From positions 682,195-746,194 of the forward strand of contig DFBJ01000009.1 in assembly GCA_002366565.1 (NCBI GenBank): a DNA stretch of 64,000 nucleotides, given 5' to 3'. The number at the start of each line of letters is the position of its first letter. Within the stretch, counting starts at the first letter, position 1. A program made the translations under genes and the position numbers. This stretch comes from Bacteriovoracaceae bacterium UBA3083. GTDB lineage: Bacteria > Bdellovibrionota > Bacteriovoracia > Bacteriovoracales > Bacteriovoracaceae. Of this stretch, positions 9,261 through 17,367 are shown one piece after another. The notes beneath the pieces are model-generated. The model was not told the origin of the DNA, searched no databases, and saw only the letters and a list, made by a program, of their open reading frames with translations.

Positions 9261-9931
9261 TGCCAGTTCTTTTTACTTAATTGATTCCAAACTCTAAATG
9301 ATTCAACGGCTTTATCTTCAAGGTCGTTTAAAGCTTGCTCTAGTTGTGTTTGATACGTTGAAAATTCACTTACATCCTTAACTTCTATAGGCTCACCGTA
9401 TAGAACAACAACTTTTGAAAATGGTTTTGGAAGTCTAAATTTATCCCAACTATTAAAGCTCCAGTAAGACTTTGGAATAGGAAGGTAGGGGATAATTGTT
9501 GTTCCAGACTTTAGCGCCATATCAACAATACCTGGCTTAACTTTTTTAGCCGGACCTTTAGGCCCATCAACCGTTACTGCTCCTGGAAATCCTTCTTGAA
9601 GCTTTTCAATCATCTCTATCTTCGCTTCCTTGCCGCCCTTATCTACACCTGCAGCGTTTCGAGAGCTTCCTCTAACAACGATAGTTCCAATTTTTCTACA
9701 AGTATAGGCCACTGGATCAGCATCCTTAGACTTAGAGACAATAACAACATGTGGGTTTCCTTCTTGAGCGAGGATTCCATGGAGTAGATTCTGGTGCCAA
9801 ATACCTAATAGGTAATTACCATTCTCACTTAGTGCCTGAGCTTTTTTTATATTCTCTAGACCGATGAATTTATATCTGAAAGTTAAACTGAATAATTTTG
9901 CGATTAAGTAAATAATATTTGAAAGAACCAT
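9248..9931 (-). CDS. DUF374 lysophospholipid acyltransferase-family protein
   Basis: The 227-residue product belongs to the DUF374 branch of the PlsC-like acyltransferases. An N-terminal hydrophobic segment precedes GIWHQNLL (the family's His motif), then VSKSKDADPVA, the RGSSRNAAG motif, and VTVDGPKGPAKKVKPGI, a typical glycine/proline phosphate-binding segment. Such proteins are attached to the inner face of the cytoplasmic membrane and are thought to acylate a lipid or lipid A-type acceptor. The true acceptor is not deducible here. Confidence 0.82.
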   Translation of the reverse strand: MVLSNIIYLIAKLFSLTFRYKFIGLENIKKAQALSENGNYLLGIWHQNLLHGILAQEGNPHVVIVSKSKDADPVAYTCRKIGTIVVRGSSRNAAGVDKGGKEAKIEMIEKLQEGFPGAVTVDGPKGPAKKVKPGIVDMALKSGTTIIPYLPIPKSYWSFNSWDKFRLPKPFSKVVVLYGEPIEVKDVSEFSTYQTQLEQALNDLEDKAVESFRVWNQLSKKNWHQNK

Positions 9932-9989
9932 TTATATACCTCGAGTTGCCCTGACAACTATAGTAGAGCGACTCGAAGTAAGCAATAAA

Positions 9990-10514
9990 CTATTTTCTAT
10001 TTTGGTGATTAAAGAGATTATGAAGTCCCTCTTTACTGTTTTGTTTTTTCTTTTTTAGATTAATTTTAATCTCTTCTTTAGAAATCTCATTTACAGCTGG
10101 CTTTGCTTTAATGTGCTCTGGGTGAATTCTATCTTCAGCAATACTTACCTTGATTGTTCTTCCATCAACAACTGTTCCGTTAAGTGCTTTTACAGCATCT
10201 TTAGCGGCTTTAATTGTCTGCATTTCTACGAAAGCGATCCCCTTACTTCTTTCAAGCTTTTCATCTTGAATAAGGTTTACGTTTACAACATAACCAAAAG
10301 GCTTAAATAGTTTTAGGATTCCAAAGTCATTTCTCTTGTAGCTCATGTTTCCGATGTAAACGACTGGCTTAGTAATATCTTCTGTTATGTGCATAGTTGC
10401 TGGCTTAGGTCCACGATTAGTGGAAGGCTTATTAAAGCCTGCTGGCTTAACACCTGCTTTAGTGAATGTGTTTGGTCTGTTTCTAGTGTTTCTAGAGTCT
10501 GTCTTGTTTCTCAT
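9990..10514 (-). CDS. RNA-binding protein with one RRM domain
   Basis: I place the start at ATG 10514 because AAGGAA lies eight bases upstream; a frame extension to 10553 lacks such a site. The 174-residue product has a basic, disordered N-terminus (residues 1-47), then one RRM with RNP2 VVYIGNMSY and RNP1 KGIAFVEM, followed by AKDAVKALNGTVVDGR and a Lys-rich tail ending LFNHQNRK. Small bacterial RRM proteins bind single-stranded RNA and are often cold-induced; regulation here is not visible. It stands alone between opposing genes. Confidence 0.88.
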   Translation of the reverse strand: MRNKTDSRNTRNRPNTFTKAGVKPAGFNKPSTNRGPKPATMHITEDITKPVVYIGNMSYKRNDFGILKLFKPFGYVVNVNLIQDEKLERSKGIAFVEMQTIKAAKDAVKALNGTVVDGRTIKVSIAEDRIHPEHIKAKPAVNEISKEEIKINLKKKKQNSKEGLHNLFNHQNRK

Positions 10515-10678
10515 AATGCGTTCCTTTTTATTATTGAGTGCGTAACCTAACACTAATACAGATTAAAAACCAGTATCTAGGAGAATATTCATGTTCTATA
10601 AATAGACAGTCTTTGTAATTTATACATAGAGAGAAAGGCTTTAGTGCGCTGCGAAATTTTGTGTGTTATTTATTGTTC

Positions 10679-11245
10679 ATGAAAACAAAACTACTATTTA
10701 TACTACTTGCCGTTATTAATATTTCCGCTTCAGCTACAGGACGTACTTGTGTCCTCGACCAGGAGTATCCAACACTATCTGTATTAGCAGAGGAAGTTGG
10801 TGCTGATTGTTATTGGTCTATAGATGATGTCGTTAAAGAGAGTATCCTAAAAGAATGTAGAGATGCTGATAAATCAATTGGCGTACAATTTAGAAACTCT
10901 TCGAAAGAGGAACTTCGCTTTTCTGAATTCTCTTATACTTACGATGTAAATAGACCATACTTCTACTGTAAGAATAAAACTGGTTACGAAGCTTATTTCA
11001 GCCAATCAGCTTCATATCTAAGAGAAGAAGTTAGAGAAGTTAATAACTTAAGAAATAGAGCGAATAGACCTTCGTCGGGAACAAGTAACCTTAGATACAT
11101 TGTTGAAGAAGAAAAAGAACCACTATGGAAATGTGTGATACCAACTTATATCCCAATTCCAAAGACATATACACTTAAGCAAAAAGAGATGTTAGATCTT
11201 ACGTATAGTGGAGACCATAGATACGTTTGCGCAAAAATACAGTAA
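10679..11245 (+). CDS. Small exported cysteine-containing protein, unknown
   Basis: The ATG at 10679 gives a clean signal peptide (MKTKLLFILLAVINISASA) with cleavage after ASA; a longer start at 10661 would spoil it. The 188-residue protein has about 6 Cys in the mature part, including RTCVLDQ, ADCYWS, ECRDAD and FYCKNK, compatible with disulphides in an exported protein. No family recognised. It converges on mutM with three bases between stops and no terminator. Confidence 0.65.
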   Translation: MKTKLLFILLAVINISASATGRTCVLDQEYPTLSVLAEEVGADCYWSIDDVVKESILKECRDADKSIGVQFRNSSKEELRFSEFSYTYDVNRPYFYCKNKTGYEAYFSQSASYLREEVREVNNLRNRANRPSSGTSNLRYIVEEEKEPLWKCVIPTYIPIPKTYTLKQKEMLDLTYSGDHRYVCAKIQ

Positions 11246-11248
11246 GAA

Positions 11249-12061
11249 TTACTTCTGACACTTGGGACAGTAATATGTCCCTCGCTGTGCCAGATACATC
11301 TTTTTCACTGGTGTTTCGTGGCATAGCTGACAAATCTTCTGGTAGAATACCACTAAATGTCCAACTCCATTTCCTTTAGAACCCGTAGTGTCGGCATAGC
11401 CTCCCTGAAAGGTTGTACCACCTGTCTCAGTAGCGCCATCAATTACTACTCCTGTAGCATGATGCATTTTTTTTATCTCTTCATGAGTAAGAGATTTATT
11501 TCTACGAGTAGGGCGAACTCCTGCACGAGCACAGATTTCATTTACTATATAATTTCCAGTTCCGGCGTAAAGCTTTTGATCTAGTAGGTGAACTTTGATC
11601 TGTCTATTGGGATACTTCTTAATGGTCTTAGTTAAGTAATCTATAGTGTAGGCTGGATCTTTTAAGTCTACCCCTAGCTCAGATAGCTTTGCCTGAGTGC
11701 CTTCTTCGTCTAGTTGATACATGTGACCAAAGCGTCTAGGGTCAACGTAGCTTAGGTATCCACCTTTATGTTTTAGGCAGAGGTGATTGTGTTTAATTCC
11801 ATTTGGATCGCGAGGCTTCTCTTTTCCAATTCTCCAGCCTCCAGTCATTCCTAAATGGCTAAGAAGGAATTCATTCTTATCAAGTTCAAAGTAGAGGAGT
11901 TTACCTTTTCTATGAACGGCAATAATTTTTCGTCCAGTTAAATTAATAGGTGTATGAGCAATCCCAGATATAACACTAGATTGAATACACTCAATCACCT
12001 TGATCGGCATGATCTCATTAATCTGATTCTTAATAGTTTCAACTTCCGGGAGCTCTGGAAT
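11249..12061 (-). CDS. mutM: Formamidopyrimidine-DNA glycosylase (Fpg), apparent ATT start
   Basis: Bifunctional DNA glycosylase/AP lyase removing oxidised purines. All landmarks are present: PELPEVETI at the N-terminus (catalytic Pro and Glu), HRKGKLLYFEL with the conserved Lys, HLGMTGGWR, DPRRFG, the AGTGNYIVNE helix, and a C-terminal zinc finger with Cys pairs CQLC and CPKC. In Fpg the proline must be the N-terminal residue after Met removal. An ATG four codons upstream (12073) would bury it behind MRSFI. The codon before CCA is ATT (12061-12059), and GAGG lies six bases upstream, an ideal Shine-Dalgarno position. I therefore place the start at ATT 12061. Product 270 aa, normal Fpg size. 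Confidence 0.85.
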   Translation of the reverse strand: MPELPEVETIKNQINEIMPIKVIECIQSSVISGIAHTPINLTGRKIIAVHRKGKLLYFELDKNEFLLSHLGMTGGWRIGKEKPRDPNGIKHNHLCLKHKGGYLSYVDPRRFGHMYQLDEEGTQAKLSELGVDLKDPAYTIDYLTKTIKKYPNRQIKVHLLDQKLYAGTGNYIVNEICARAGVRPTRRNKSLTHEEIKKMHHATGVVIDGATETGGTTFQGGYADTTGSKGNGVGHLVVFYQKICQLCHETPVKKMYLAQRGTYYCPKCQK

Positions 12062-12213
12062 GAATGACCTCATTTTTATAGTTATTCTTTCTCTGAATTT
12101 TAGCGTACTGAAGCAATGTATTCAATTCTTCTTTTAGAAAACTGTAATCTATGTCTTTTGTGTAGACTTCATAAGGAGTTGCTCCAAGTATGATAAGCGA
12201 ATTGGAGAATAGT
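12039..12213 (-). pseudogene. Possible gene remnant upstream of and overlapping mutM
   Basis: Between a stop and TGA at 12039, the minus strand has an open frame of about 57 codons with no ATG, GTG or TTG start. Its beginning reads like real protein (SLIILGATPYEVYTKDID, then a helical SFLKEELNTLLQYAK). The last part overlaps the 5' end of mutM in another frame. This looks like the tail of a decayed gene. It could equally be chance reading in AT-rich DNA. Confidence 0.3.
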
Positions 12214-12560
12214 TGTTAGGATAGAAGGGGGGAACTTTATAATTCTAGATTTTTAATCAATATCATTATGAAAATACACTGAATTTATAAAGAAAGTACG
12301 AAGGGCCAACTTTAGGCTCTTCGCTCGTTTAAGATTGTTCTTTAATAAAGTAATAAATGAGAAGTTAAATTATTTTGTAGCTCATCAGAGACGCTGCCTT
12401 GACTACAGCAAAAAGATGTCAAATGAATAGACACTTGTCGAAGAAAGTCTTTGAGAACTTTTCTAGCATATTGAAATAATGTAATTATAAGATGTAACTT
12501 CTTGGCATAGTACTTGCTTAATATAATTAACTAATCATTACTTTAACTTTGGAAAATATT
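12214..12560. other. Non-coding stretch between mutM and a secreted-protein gene
   Basis: No convincing gene is visible. A 9-bp inverted repeat (CGAAGGGCC at 12299-12307 and GGCTCTTCG at 12315-12323, one G-T pair, loop of 7) could form a hairpin; no T-run follows it. A TATAAT-like box lies near 12523. The rest is unremarkable AT-rich DNA. Confidence 0.4.
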
Positions 12561-13157
12561 ATGAAAAATTTACTGTTGGGATTAACGCTTTTAACTTCTG
12601 TATCAGCTTTGGCAGATAATGCTTCTTGTGTTGATTTTGAAACTCATACTGGATTATCAGACAACTCTGTTTTAGAGCTTAGTATTGATTCATTCCAGCA
12701 AGGCTATCTTGAAGATATAGATTCTTCTATTGAATTAAGACTTGATACCGTATTACAAGATTATGACATAGTTGCAGATTATACTGATAAACACGGGATT
12801 AGGACAGTTTCAAAAGGAAATATGTCTGGAGAAGGTGACAGAGTTAATAGGTTGAGTTTCTCTTATGAGGCGCAAGAAAAAATGAAGTTAAGTAAAGTAT
12901 CAGTAATGAGTCAAATATTAGTATCAGATCTTAATCGAGACTTGTTTTCATTACATAATCCAGAGCATGCAGAATTGAAGATGGAGTTAAGCGAAGTTGA
13001 TTATTTATCTCCTAATGATGAAATTGGAAAGACTTCATTATCGATCGAAGCATTACGGAAAAATGTTTTGAGAAATAATGGAAATATACAATTTAAAATT
13101 AAGTTTACAGAAGGAAGAACAAAGGCAATAGGGACTTTAAGAGTTAGATGTGATTAA
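12561..13157 (+). CDS. Exported protein of unknown function
   Basis: I use ATG 12561, which has GGAA seven bases upstream and gives the signal peptide MKNLLLGLTLLTSVSALA, cut before DNAS. A TTG at 12549 is less likely. The 198-residue product is periplasmic or secreted with two Cys (SCVDF and the terminal VRCD) that could form a disulphide joining both ends. Mature part is acidic and predicted mainly beta. Family not recognised; it is monocistronic. Confidence 0.65.
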   Translation: MKNLLLGLTLLTSVSALADNASCVDFETHTGLSDNSVLELSIDSFQQGYLEDIDSSIELRLDTVLQDYDIVADYTDKHGIRTVSKGNMSGEGDRVNRLSFSYEAQEKMKLSKVSVMSQILVSDLNRDLFSLHNPEHAELKMELSEVDYLSPNDEIGKTSLSIEALRKNVLRNNGNIQFKIKFTEGRTKAIGTLRVRCD

Positions 13158-13495
13158 TCTATTCTTTAACAATAAATCATAAAAAGAGTCACTTTCTCTC
13201 TATAAAACGTCTGGAAGTCCTGTCGATTAATTATCTTGAGGTGCTTTTCTCGAGTACCTCGAGTACCAAATGATTGATATCGAGTAGATTAAAATGTACT
13301 TGAATGAAATAGAACGAAAACGCAAATCCCTGGATTAATCAATGATCCGAACGATTTAAAGAGCTTAGATTATGTGATTGTTAATAATCGGGTAGTTCGG
13401 GCATTAGCAATATAAGTTGAGATCGTAGGGTAGAATGAGCGGATATATATTTTAAAAGAGAAGCAGTGGCCTTGATGACCACTGCCTTATAAAAA
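13158..13495. other. Intergenic stretch with short repeats and a terminator
   Basis: No intact gene is visible. It contains a near-perfect tandem duplication of CTCGAGTAC at about 13252-13270. A plus-strand frame at 13308-13415 reads like a 35-residue protein tail (GLINDPNDLKSLDYVIVNN) but begins at a stop codon. The right end holds the terminator of the leftward gene. The protein-like stretch may be a gene remnant. Confidence 0.35.
13457..13490 (-). terminator. Rho-independent terminator
   Basis: On the minus strand GCAGTGG (13485-13479) pairs with CCACTGC (13469-13463), loop nine bases, followed by TTCTCTTTT. It lies directly after the stop of the leftward secreted-protein gene. Confidence 0.7.
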
Positions 13496-13990
13496 TTACT
13501 TTTGTAGAACAGTGATGTTGTGAGTTCTTCCATATCTGTTTACTTCAACACTAAGCATTTCTTTAGCAAGTGCACGACGTGCTGATTTGTTGCTAAGCTT
13601 TAAAGTATTTAGTGCATCGTAAGTTAAATCATCAGTAGAGATGTTAAACTTAACAAAGTATACATACTTACCATTATTAACTTCACCTCTACGGTCAGTT
13701 GTTCCGTATGGTCTATATCCTAAAGATACTTGAGCTACTTTTGCTTTTGTAACTGTAACTTCATTACAGTTTCCTGGAACTCTATCTCTAACTGGACCTG
13801 TAGTGCTACATCTCTTTGTAATAACTGTTTTTGAAGTTACTACATCTACTAGTTTAAAGTCATAAACTTTTGGAGAGATTGATGATGTAGACTCTACTGA
13901 CTTTGTAGACTTAAATACATCATAGTTGATTGTTTTTGCTTGTGCAGCTGTTGCGAAAAGTAGAGACATTGCTAGTACTAATTTTTTCAT
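13496..13990 (-). CDS. Small exported protein, unknown
   Basis: The 164-residue product has a textbook signal peptide, MKKLVLAMSLLFATAAQA, cleaved before KTIN, and a good ribosome site (AGGA) upstream. The mature part has two Cys (TKRCSTT, GNCNEV) that are probably disulphide-linked, and many Thr/Val residues suggesting beta structure. It has its own terminator and faces the HTH regulator at 14237 across a 246-bp divergent region carrying repeated boxes, so the two may be co-regulated. Family unknown. Confidence 0.68.
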   Translation of the reverse strand: MKKLVLAMSLLFATAAQAKTINYDVFKSTKSVESTSSISPKVYDFKLVDVVTSKTVITKRCSTTGPVRDRVPGNCNEVTVTKAKVAQVSLGYRPYGTTDRRGEVNNGKYVYFVKFNISTDDLTYDALNTLKLSNKSARRALAKEMLSVEVNRYGRTHNITVLQK

Positions 13991-14084
13991 TTCTTCATCC
14001 TTTGTGTGTTGTTTTTCTAATGATTAGCAATATGACAAAAAGATTTTGGAAAATAAATTTAGTAGTTATAAATGGAGAAGAAAG

Positions 14085-14145
14085 TCCGACATATGTCTAT
14101 AGTGATTAATTAAGTGTCCGAAATTATGATCTAATTCCGACATTC
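14085..14145. promoter_or_regulatory. Cluster of TCCGACAT-type boxes between divergent genes
   Basis: TCCGACAT occurs at 14085-14092, its inverse GTGTCCGA at 14114-14121 and TTCCGACATTC at 14135-14145. The last two form an imperfect inverted repeat (TGTCCGAAATTA at 14115-14126 against TAATTCCGACA at 14132-14142). The position, in front of an HTH regulator gene, suggests an autoregulatory operator. Inferred only from repetition. Confidence 0.4.
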
Positions 14146-14236
14146 GAGAGAGGATTTGTCTGAATAGCTCCATTTTTGAGTGTAATATTTGTTGTCATAT
14201 TGACGAGCTTTTACTGAAGTGAGATACAGTCTGCCT

Positions 14237-15040
14237 ATGCTTCAACAAACAAGAAAAATCGATTCAAGTGAGGCCATTAAGTCTCAACTGCAAAGTGATA
14301 TGAATCACTTTTTTTCTCGTTTTAAAGAATACTCCTTGGGGCAGAAGACCCTTGCTAGAAGAGCAGAACTAAATCTTAAAACTATTCAGAGATTATCTCG
14401 TTGTGAGAATCTTCCTGGTCACATTACTTTGATGAAAGTCTATAAAGTGTTACTAGGAGAAGAAAATCCTCAAAAGCTCTTAGCTCTATTGCCACAAGTT
14501 ATTCGTGAGAGTGTTATTCAGGATAAAGGAAATATTTTATCATCTGGATTAGATTACTCTTTAGAAATAAAAAGAGAAGTTTTACATGATCAAGTATTTT
14601 GTGAGATTTATTTTTTAATCGATGCTGGTAGTGTTACTAAAAAGTTAATTCAATTCAAGTTTGGAGAGCATGGCCTTCACATCCTAGATAAAATGCACTC
14701 TTTAAATGCCATTAGATATGTTGATAATGAGAAGATCGAGTTAGGAAGTGTAAGGTTAGAGCTCGATGCAGGTATTATCAAAAATGTTGGTCTTAACTTG
14801 TCTGAAAAATACACGAAGCCTGAAAATTGTGAAATCAAAGGTGAGAACTTTTTGGGCTTCTATGTTGAGTCTTTACCAGAGGATGCATACCAGGAATGGC
14901 TTCGTTTAGATCATGAAGTATTTTTAAAAAAAATAGAAATTGCTAAGAAGTATAAAGATATTAAAAAAGGAAAGAAAGTATTCACTTATGTAAGTACGGA
15001 TACTTTCGCAAAGGGTAATCATGAAGTTAATTATAACTAA
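14237..15040 (+). CDS. Helix-turn-helix transcriptional regulator (Bdellovibrio-type)
   Basis: The product is about 267 residues from ATG 14237; a GTG at 14219 would add six. Residues about 35-75 look like a lambda-repressor/XRE-like HTH: LGQKTLARRAELNLKTIQR, with a turn and recognition helix, then LPGHITLMKVYKVLLG. The remaining 190 residues show no known ligand domain. The layout of a DNA-binding N-terminus plus long unassigned C-terminal domain resembles the orphan regulators common in Bdellovibrio relatives. The last 20 bases overlap the next secreted-protein gene, so the two are co-transcribed. Upstream TCCGACAT boxes may be its own operator. Confidence 0.65.
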   Translation: MLQQTRKIDSSEAIKSQLQSDMNHFFSRFKEYSLGQKTLARRAELNLKTIQRLSRCENLPGHITLMKVYKVLLGEENPQKLLALLPQVIRESVIQDKGNILSSGLDYSLEIKREVLHDQVFCEIYFLIDAGSVTKKLIQFKFGEHGLHILDKMHSLNAIRYVDNEKIELGSVRLELDAGIIKNVGLNLSEKYTKPENCEIKGENFLGFYVESLPEDAYQEWLRLDHEVFLKKIEIAKKYKDIKKGKKVFTYVSTDTFAKGNHEVNYN

Positions 15041-15464
15041 TCTGTTTATATTCTTCCTATGCTTTAATGTAACTGCAGGTGGAGAATACGGTGGTGGTCC
15101 TAAGCTTGTAAAACTACATAAGCTAGATTTTGGTGTTAAGATAGGCGACTTATCTTTAAGTAGAGATAAAGAAACAGTGAAGTTAGAAGTTTCATATAAA
15201 AAGAAACGTACGGAGTTCAATCCATTTGTTGGAGAGAAAGAGGCCCAGAGACTACTATATGGAAAATATTCTACTGTCACTATTGAATACGATAAGAAAG
15301 ATCTGCCAAGCCATGTTATTGATAAATTAAAAGAGAGAAGCTTTTTTACAATATTCAATTCTAAATATAAAGAGCTAGCTAGAGAGAACTTTTCTATTGA
15401 AGAGATAACAGAACAGGTGAATAAGGCAGAAGACGCTAAGTACTACGAAGTTCAACTGAAGTAG
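15021..15464 (+). CDS. Small exported protein co-transcribed with the HTH regulator
   Basis: The 147-residue product starts inside the 3' end of the regulator gene. The signal peptide MKLIITNLFIFFLCFNVTAG probably ends at VTA, leaving a mature N-terminus GGEYGGGPK. The rest is charged, with predicted strands (DFGVKIGDLSLSRD) and a C-terminal helix. No family known. Being coupled to a regulator suggests that it is either a sensor partner or a co-regulated product; this is inference. A strong hairpin terminator follows. Confidence 0.65.
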   Translation: MKLIITNLFIFFLCFNVTAGGEYGGGPKLVKLHKLDFGVKIGDLSLSRDKETVKLEVSYKKKRTEFNPFVGEKEAQRLLYGKYSTVTIEYDKKDLPSHVIDKLKERSFFTIFNSKYKELARENFSIEEITEQVNKAEDAKYYEVQLK

Positions 15465-15482
15465 GTTTTTAATATTTTTTGG

Positions 15483-15518
15483 CATGTAGTGAAAATATCT
15501 AATTCACTACATGTCTTT
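15483..15518 (+). terminator. Hairpin terminator between convergent genes
   Basis: CATGTAGTGAA (15483-15493) and TTCACTACATG (15503-15513) form a perfect 11-bp stem with a nine-base loop, followed by TCTTTTC. It can serve the rightward gene and perhaps also the leftward slyD-like gene. Confidence 0.75.
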
Positions 15519-15531
15519 TCAACCTTATGAG

Positions 15532-16029
15532 TTAGCAGCAACTGCAAGAGCTTTTAATAGCTTCTATATATCCAGCTTTAAGTTCTTTCTTTGTCGCTTC
15601 TCTTATAGAGACTACCTGAAGATCAAAGGTTAATTTCTCATCTGCTAATGGGTGGTTTGCATCAAGTACAACACCTTCATCACTTATCTTAATAATTGTT
15701 GCAACCATTTGTTGTCCTGAATCTCCTTCTACATGAAACTTCATTCCAACTTCTAAGTTAGCACTTTCGTCTCCAAATTGTTCTTTAGAAACAATTTGGG
15801 TCAGGTTCTTATTATATTTTCCATAGGCATCTTCTGGTTCAAGAACAATATTAAGATCATCACCAGTTTTCTTTCCAAGTAACTCTTTTTCTATTGAAGG
15901 AAATATATTGTTTTTTCCCAAAATGATAGAGAGAGGGCCCTCTTTAGTAATCTCTCCGATTACTTCATTTTGAGTATTTTTAAGAGTATAAGATATTTCT
16001 ACTACACAATTATTTTGTATTGATTCCAT
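15532..16029 (-). CDS. SlyD-like FKBP-type peptidyl-prolyl isomerase with C-terminal CSCC
   Basis: The 165-residue product has the SlyD fold: an FKBP part at both ends (GPLSIILGKNNIFPSIEK and ANHPLADEKLTFDLQVV) around an IF chaperone insert (PEDAYGKYNKN...). It ends in SSCSCC, a compact cysteine cluster replacing the His/Cys-rich metal tail of E. coli SlyD, so metal binding is likely. It is the last gene of a leftward cluster with merC and a CobW-type GTPase, spaced 14 bases from merC. The neighbourhood supports a role in zinc, nickel or other metal handling in the cytoplasm. Confidence 0.85.
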   Translation of the reverse strand: MESIQNNCVVEISYTLKNTQNEVIGEITKEGPLSIILGKNNIFPSIEKELLGKKTGDDLNIVLEPEDAYGKYNKNLTQIVSKEQFGDESANLEVGMKFHVEGDSGQQMVATIIKISDEGVVLDANHPLADEKLTFDLQVVSIREATKKELKAGYIEAIKSSCSCC

Positions 16030-16043
16030 TTTTTTCCTTAATC

Positions 16044-16424
16044 TTAAATTTTTCTAAGGTAAGTCATGTTCAAAGCATGACCAATAATAAGTGATACAGA
16101 TCCTATCGCTGTCATCACTTCGCTTATTTGATGACCTTCTAAAGCAAATGCTAAGAGAAGAAGTACGACTCCACATCCGCCAAAGACAGAGGCTTTTATA
16201 TTCTTATGAACTTTATAAGACTTTGAAAATGAGATCATCGCTATTGGAAAAAGAGTAAGCAGTAAAGCAATGTGTATCCACTCATTATGTAGAAGGCTAG
16301 ATATCATTGGTGATGCAAATGCTATTACTGGAAGTAGTAAACAATGAATAGCGCATGCTCCAGAGCAAGCAATTCCGGCCTTATCTAATTTTCCAAGAAC
16401 TACAAATTGTGATTGATTTTGCAT
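16044..16424 (-). CDS. MerC-family membrane protein
   Basis: The 126-residue product has four hydrophobic segments and the MerC features CSGACAIHCLLLPV (Cys/His pair region in the first transmembrane helix) and a C-terminal GHALNMTYLR. MerC proteins are inner-membrane mercuric-ion transporters in mer operons. Here there is no merA, merR or merT; instead the gene abuts a CobW-type GTPase and is divergent from a Fur/Zur regulator. MerC homologues in such settings more likely handle zinc or a similar soft metal. Its start codon directly follows the CobW stop. Confidence 0.85.
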   Translation of the reverse strand: MQNQSQFVVLGKLDKAGIACSGACAIHCLLLPVIAFASPMISSLLHNEWIHIALLLTLFPIAMISFSKSYKVHKNIKASVFGGCGVVLLLLAFALEGHQISEVMTAIGSVSLIIGHALNMTYLRKI

Positions 16425-17318
16425 TTAAATTTCCTCGCTCATAATATTTTTTAATACTTCAGGGTTGCTGCCTGGACCAACTGTTAGCAGTTTTGGTCCA
16501 GTGACTAGATTTCCTCTGTAAGGACGAACAAATACTTCTCCAGAAGGTATTCTCTCAAAATAAGAGTAGTAATCATCTTCATCAAGCTTTGTGCAGCCTT
16601 TTATACGTATGATCGTTTCAGGCATCTGATCTAGTATGTGCTGTAATCTTTTTGAACCCATAGGATCGGGGAGATCAACTGAACATGAAGACCAGTGTGC
16701 TTTTAAGTGTTCCATAACCGCCGATTGGTTACTTGAAGGGCTAAGTTCCGAGAGAGACTCTGGATCAAGTTCACTCCATACTTTTATAATCGCTGAAGGA
16801 TTTAACTCTAGTAAGTCAGAAGTAATTTTCTCAACTCTTTCTGAACCAACTTCTTCAGCATAATTTAGAACTATAAGGGAAGAAACTTGAATTTGATTGG
16901 CCTCTAGCTCGTTATTTATTCCTCTTTCTTGCCAATTTCTCGCATCTACAACGGACACTTGAACAGGAGGCATGAAGTTTTCATTAATACCAACTCCTAG
17001 AAACTCCATTAATGTACAAGCATCAGTTGTTCCATTGGCCTCTATTAGTGTTATTCCCTTATTTCGGTGGGGGATATTATTAACACTTTCTCTTAACTCC
17101 GTTACACCGCTACAGCAGATACAGCTACCGTTTAAAGCGTTAATAAACTTTGGGTCAAGCATCTCTAGCAATTGTTGTGAGTCTAAATTGGCATTTTGAT
17201 AGTCATTGAGAATTACAAAAGGAGACCAGTTTTTACTCTGATATCTACTAATAAGCTCTTTTAGAAGAGTTGTCTTCCCCGCTCCTAGAAAGCCTACTAT
17301 TACAATAATTGGTTCCAT
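16425..17318 (-). CDS. CobW/COG0523 GTPase, putative zinc metallochaperone
   Basis: The 297-residue product has the COG0523 layout: Walker A GFLGAGKTT (residues 8-16), the metal-binding CxCC motif as NGSCICCSG (about residues 65-73), a switch segment LIEANGTTDA and a C-terminal CobW domain (PETIIRIKGCTK). The usual guanine-specificity motif NKxD is replaced by NYAE in LIVLNYAEEV, which is unusual and may alter nucleotide preference. Family members use GTP hydrolysis to deliver zinc or cobalt. It is the first gene of the leftward metal cluster and faces the Fur/Zur gene across a palindrome. Confidence 0.85.
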   Translation of the reverse strand: MEPIIVIVGFLGAGKTTLLKELISRYQSKNWSPFVILNDYQNANLDSQQLLEMLDPKFINALNGSCICCSGVTELRESVNNIPHRNKGITLIEANGTTDACTLMEFLGVGINENFMPPVQVSVVDARNWQERGINNELEANQIQVSSLIVLNYAEEVGSERVEKITSDLLELNPSAIIKVWSELDPESLSELSPSSNQSAVMEHLKAHWSSCSVDLPDPMGSKRLQHILDQMPETIIRIKGCTKLDEDDYYSYFERIPSGEVFVRPYRGNLVTGPKLLTVGPGSNPEVLKNIMSEEI

Positions 17319-17367
17319 ATTCTCTATATCCTTATTAGCTATGGTTATAGATTATTTTGTGTATAAA

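Noticed and set aside
13252..13270. Tandem CTCGAGTAC as a possible CRISPR or site-specific recombination repeat
   Set aside because: Only two copies without spacers; no integrase or cas gene nearby.
13308..13415. A 35-codon protein-like stretch as a gene
   Set aside because: It starts at a stop codon, has no initiation codon or SD, and is too short to identify; at best a remnant.
14924..15358. A 144-residue minus-strand frame
   Set aside because: Antisense to the regulator and secreted-protein genes, both with better support; it has no family features.
16044..16424. A mercury-resistance operon
   Set aside because: Only merC is present; no merA, merR, merT or merP, and the neighbours point to zinc-type metal handling.
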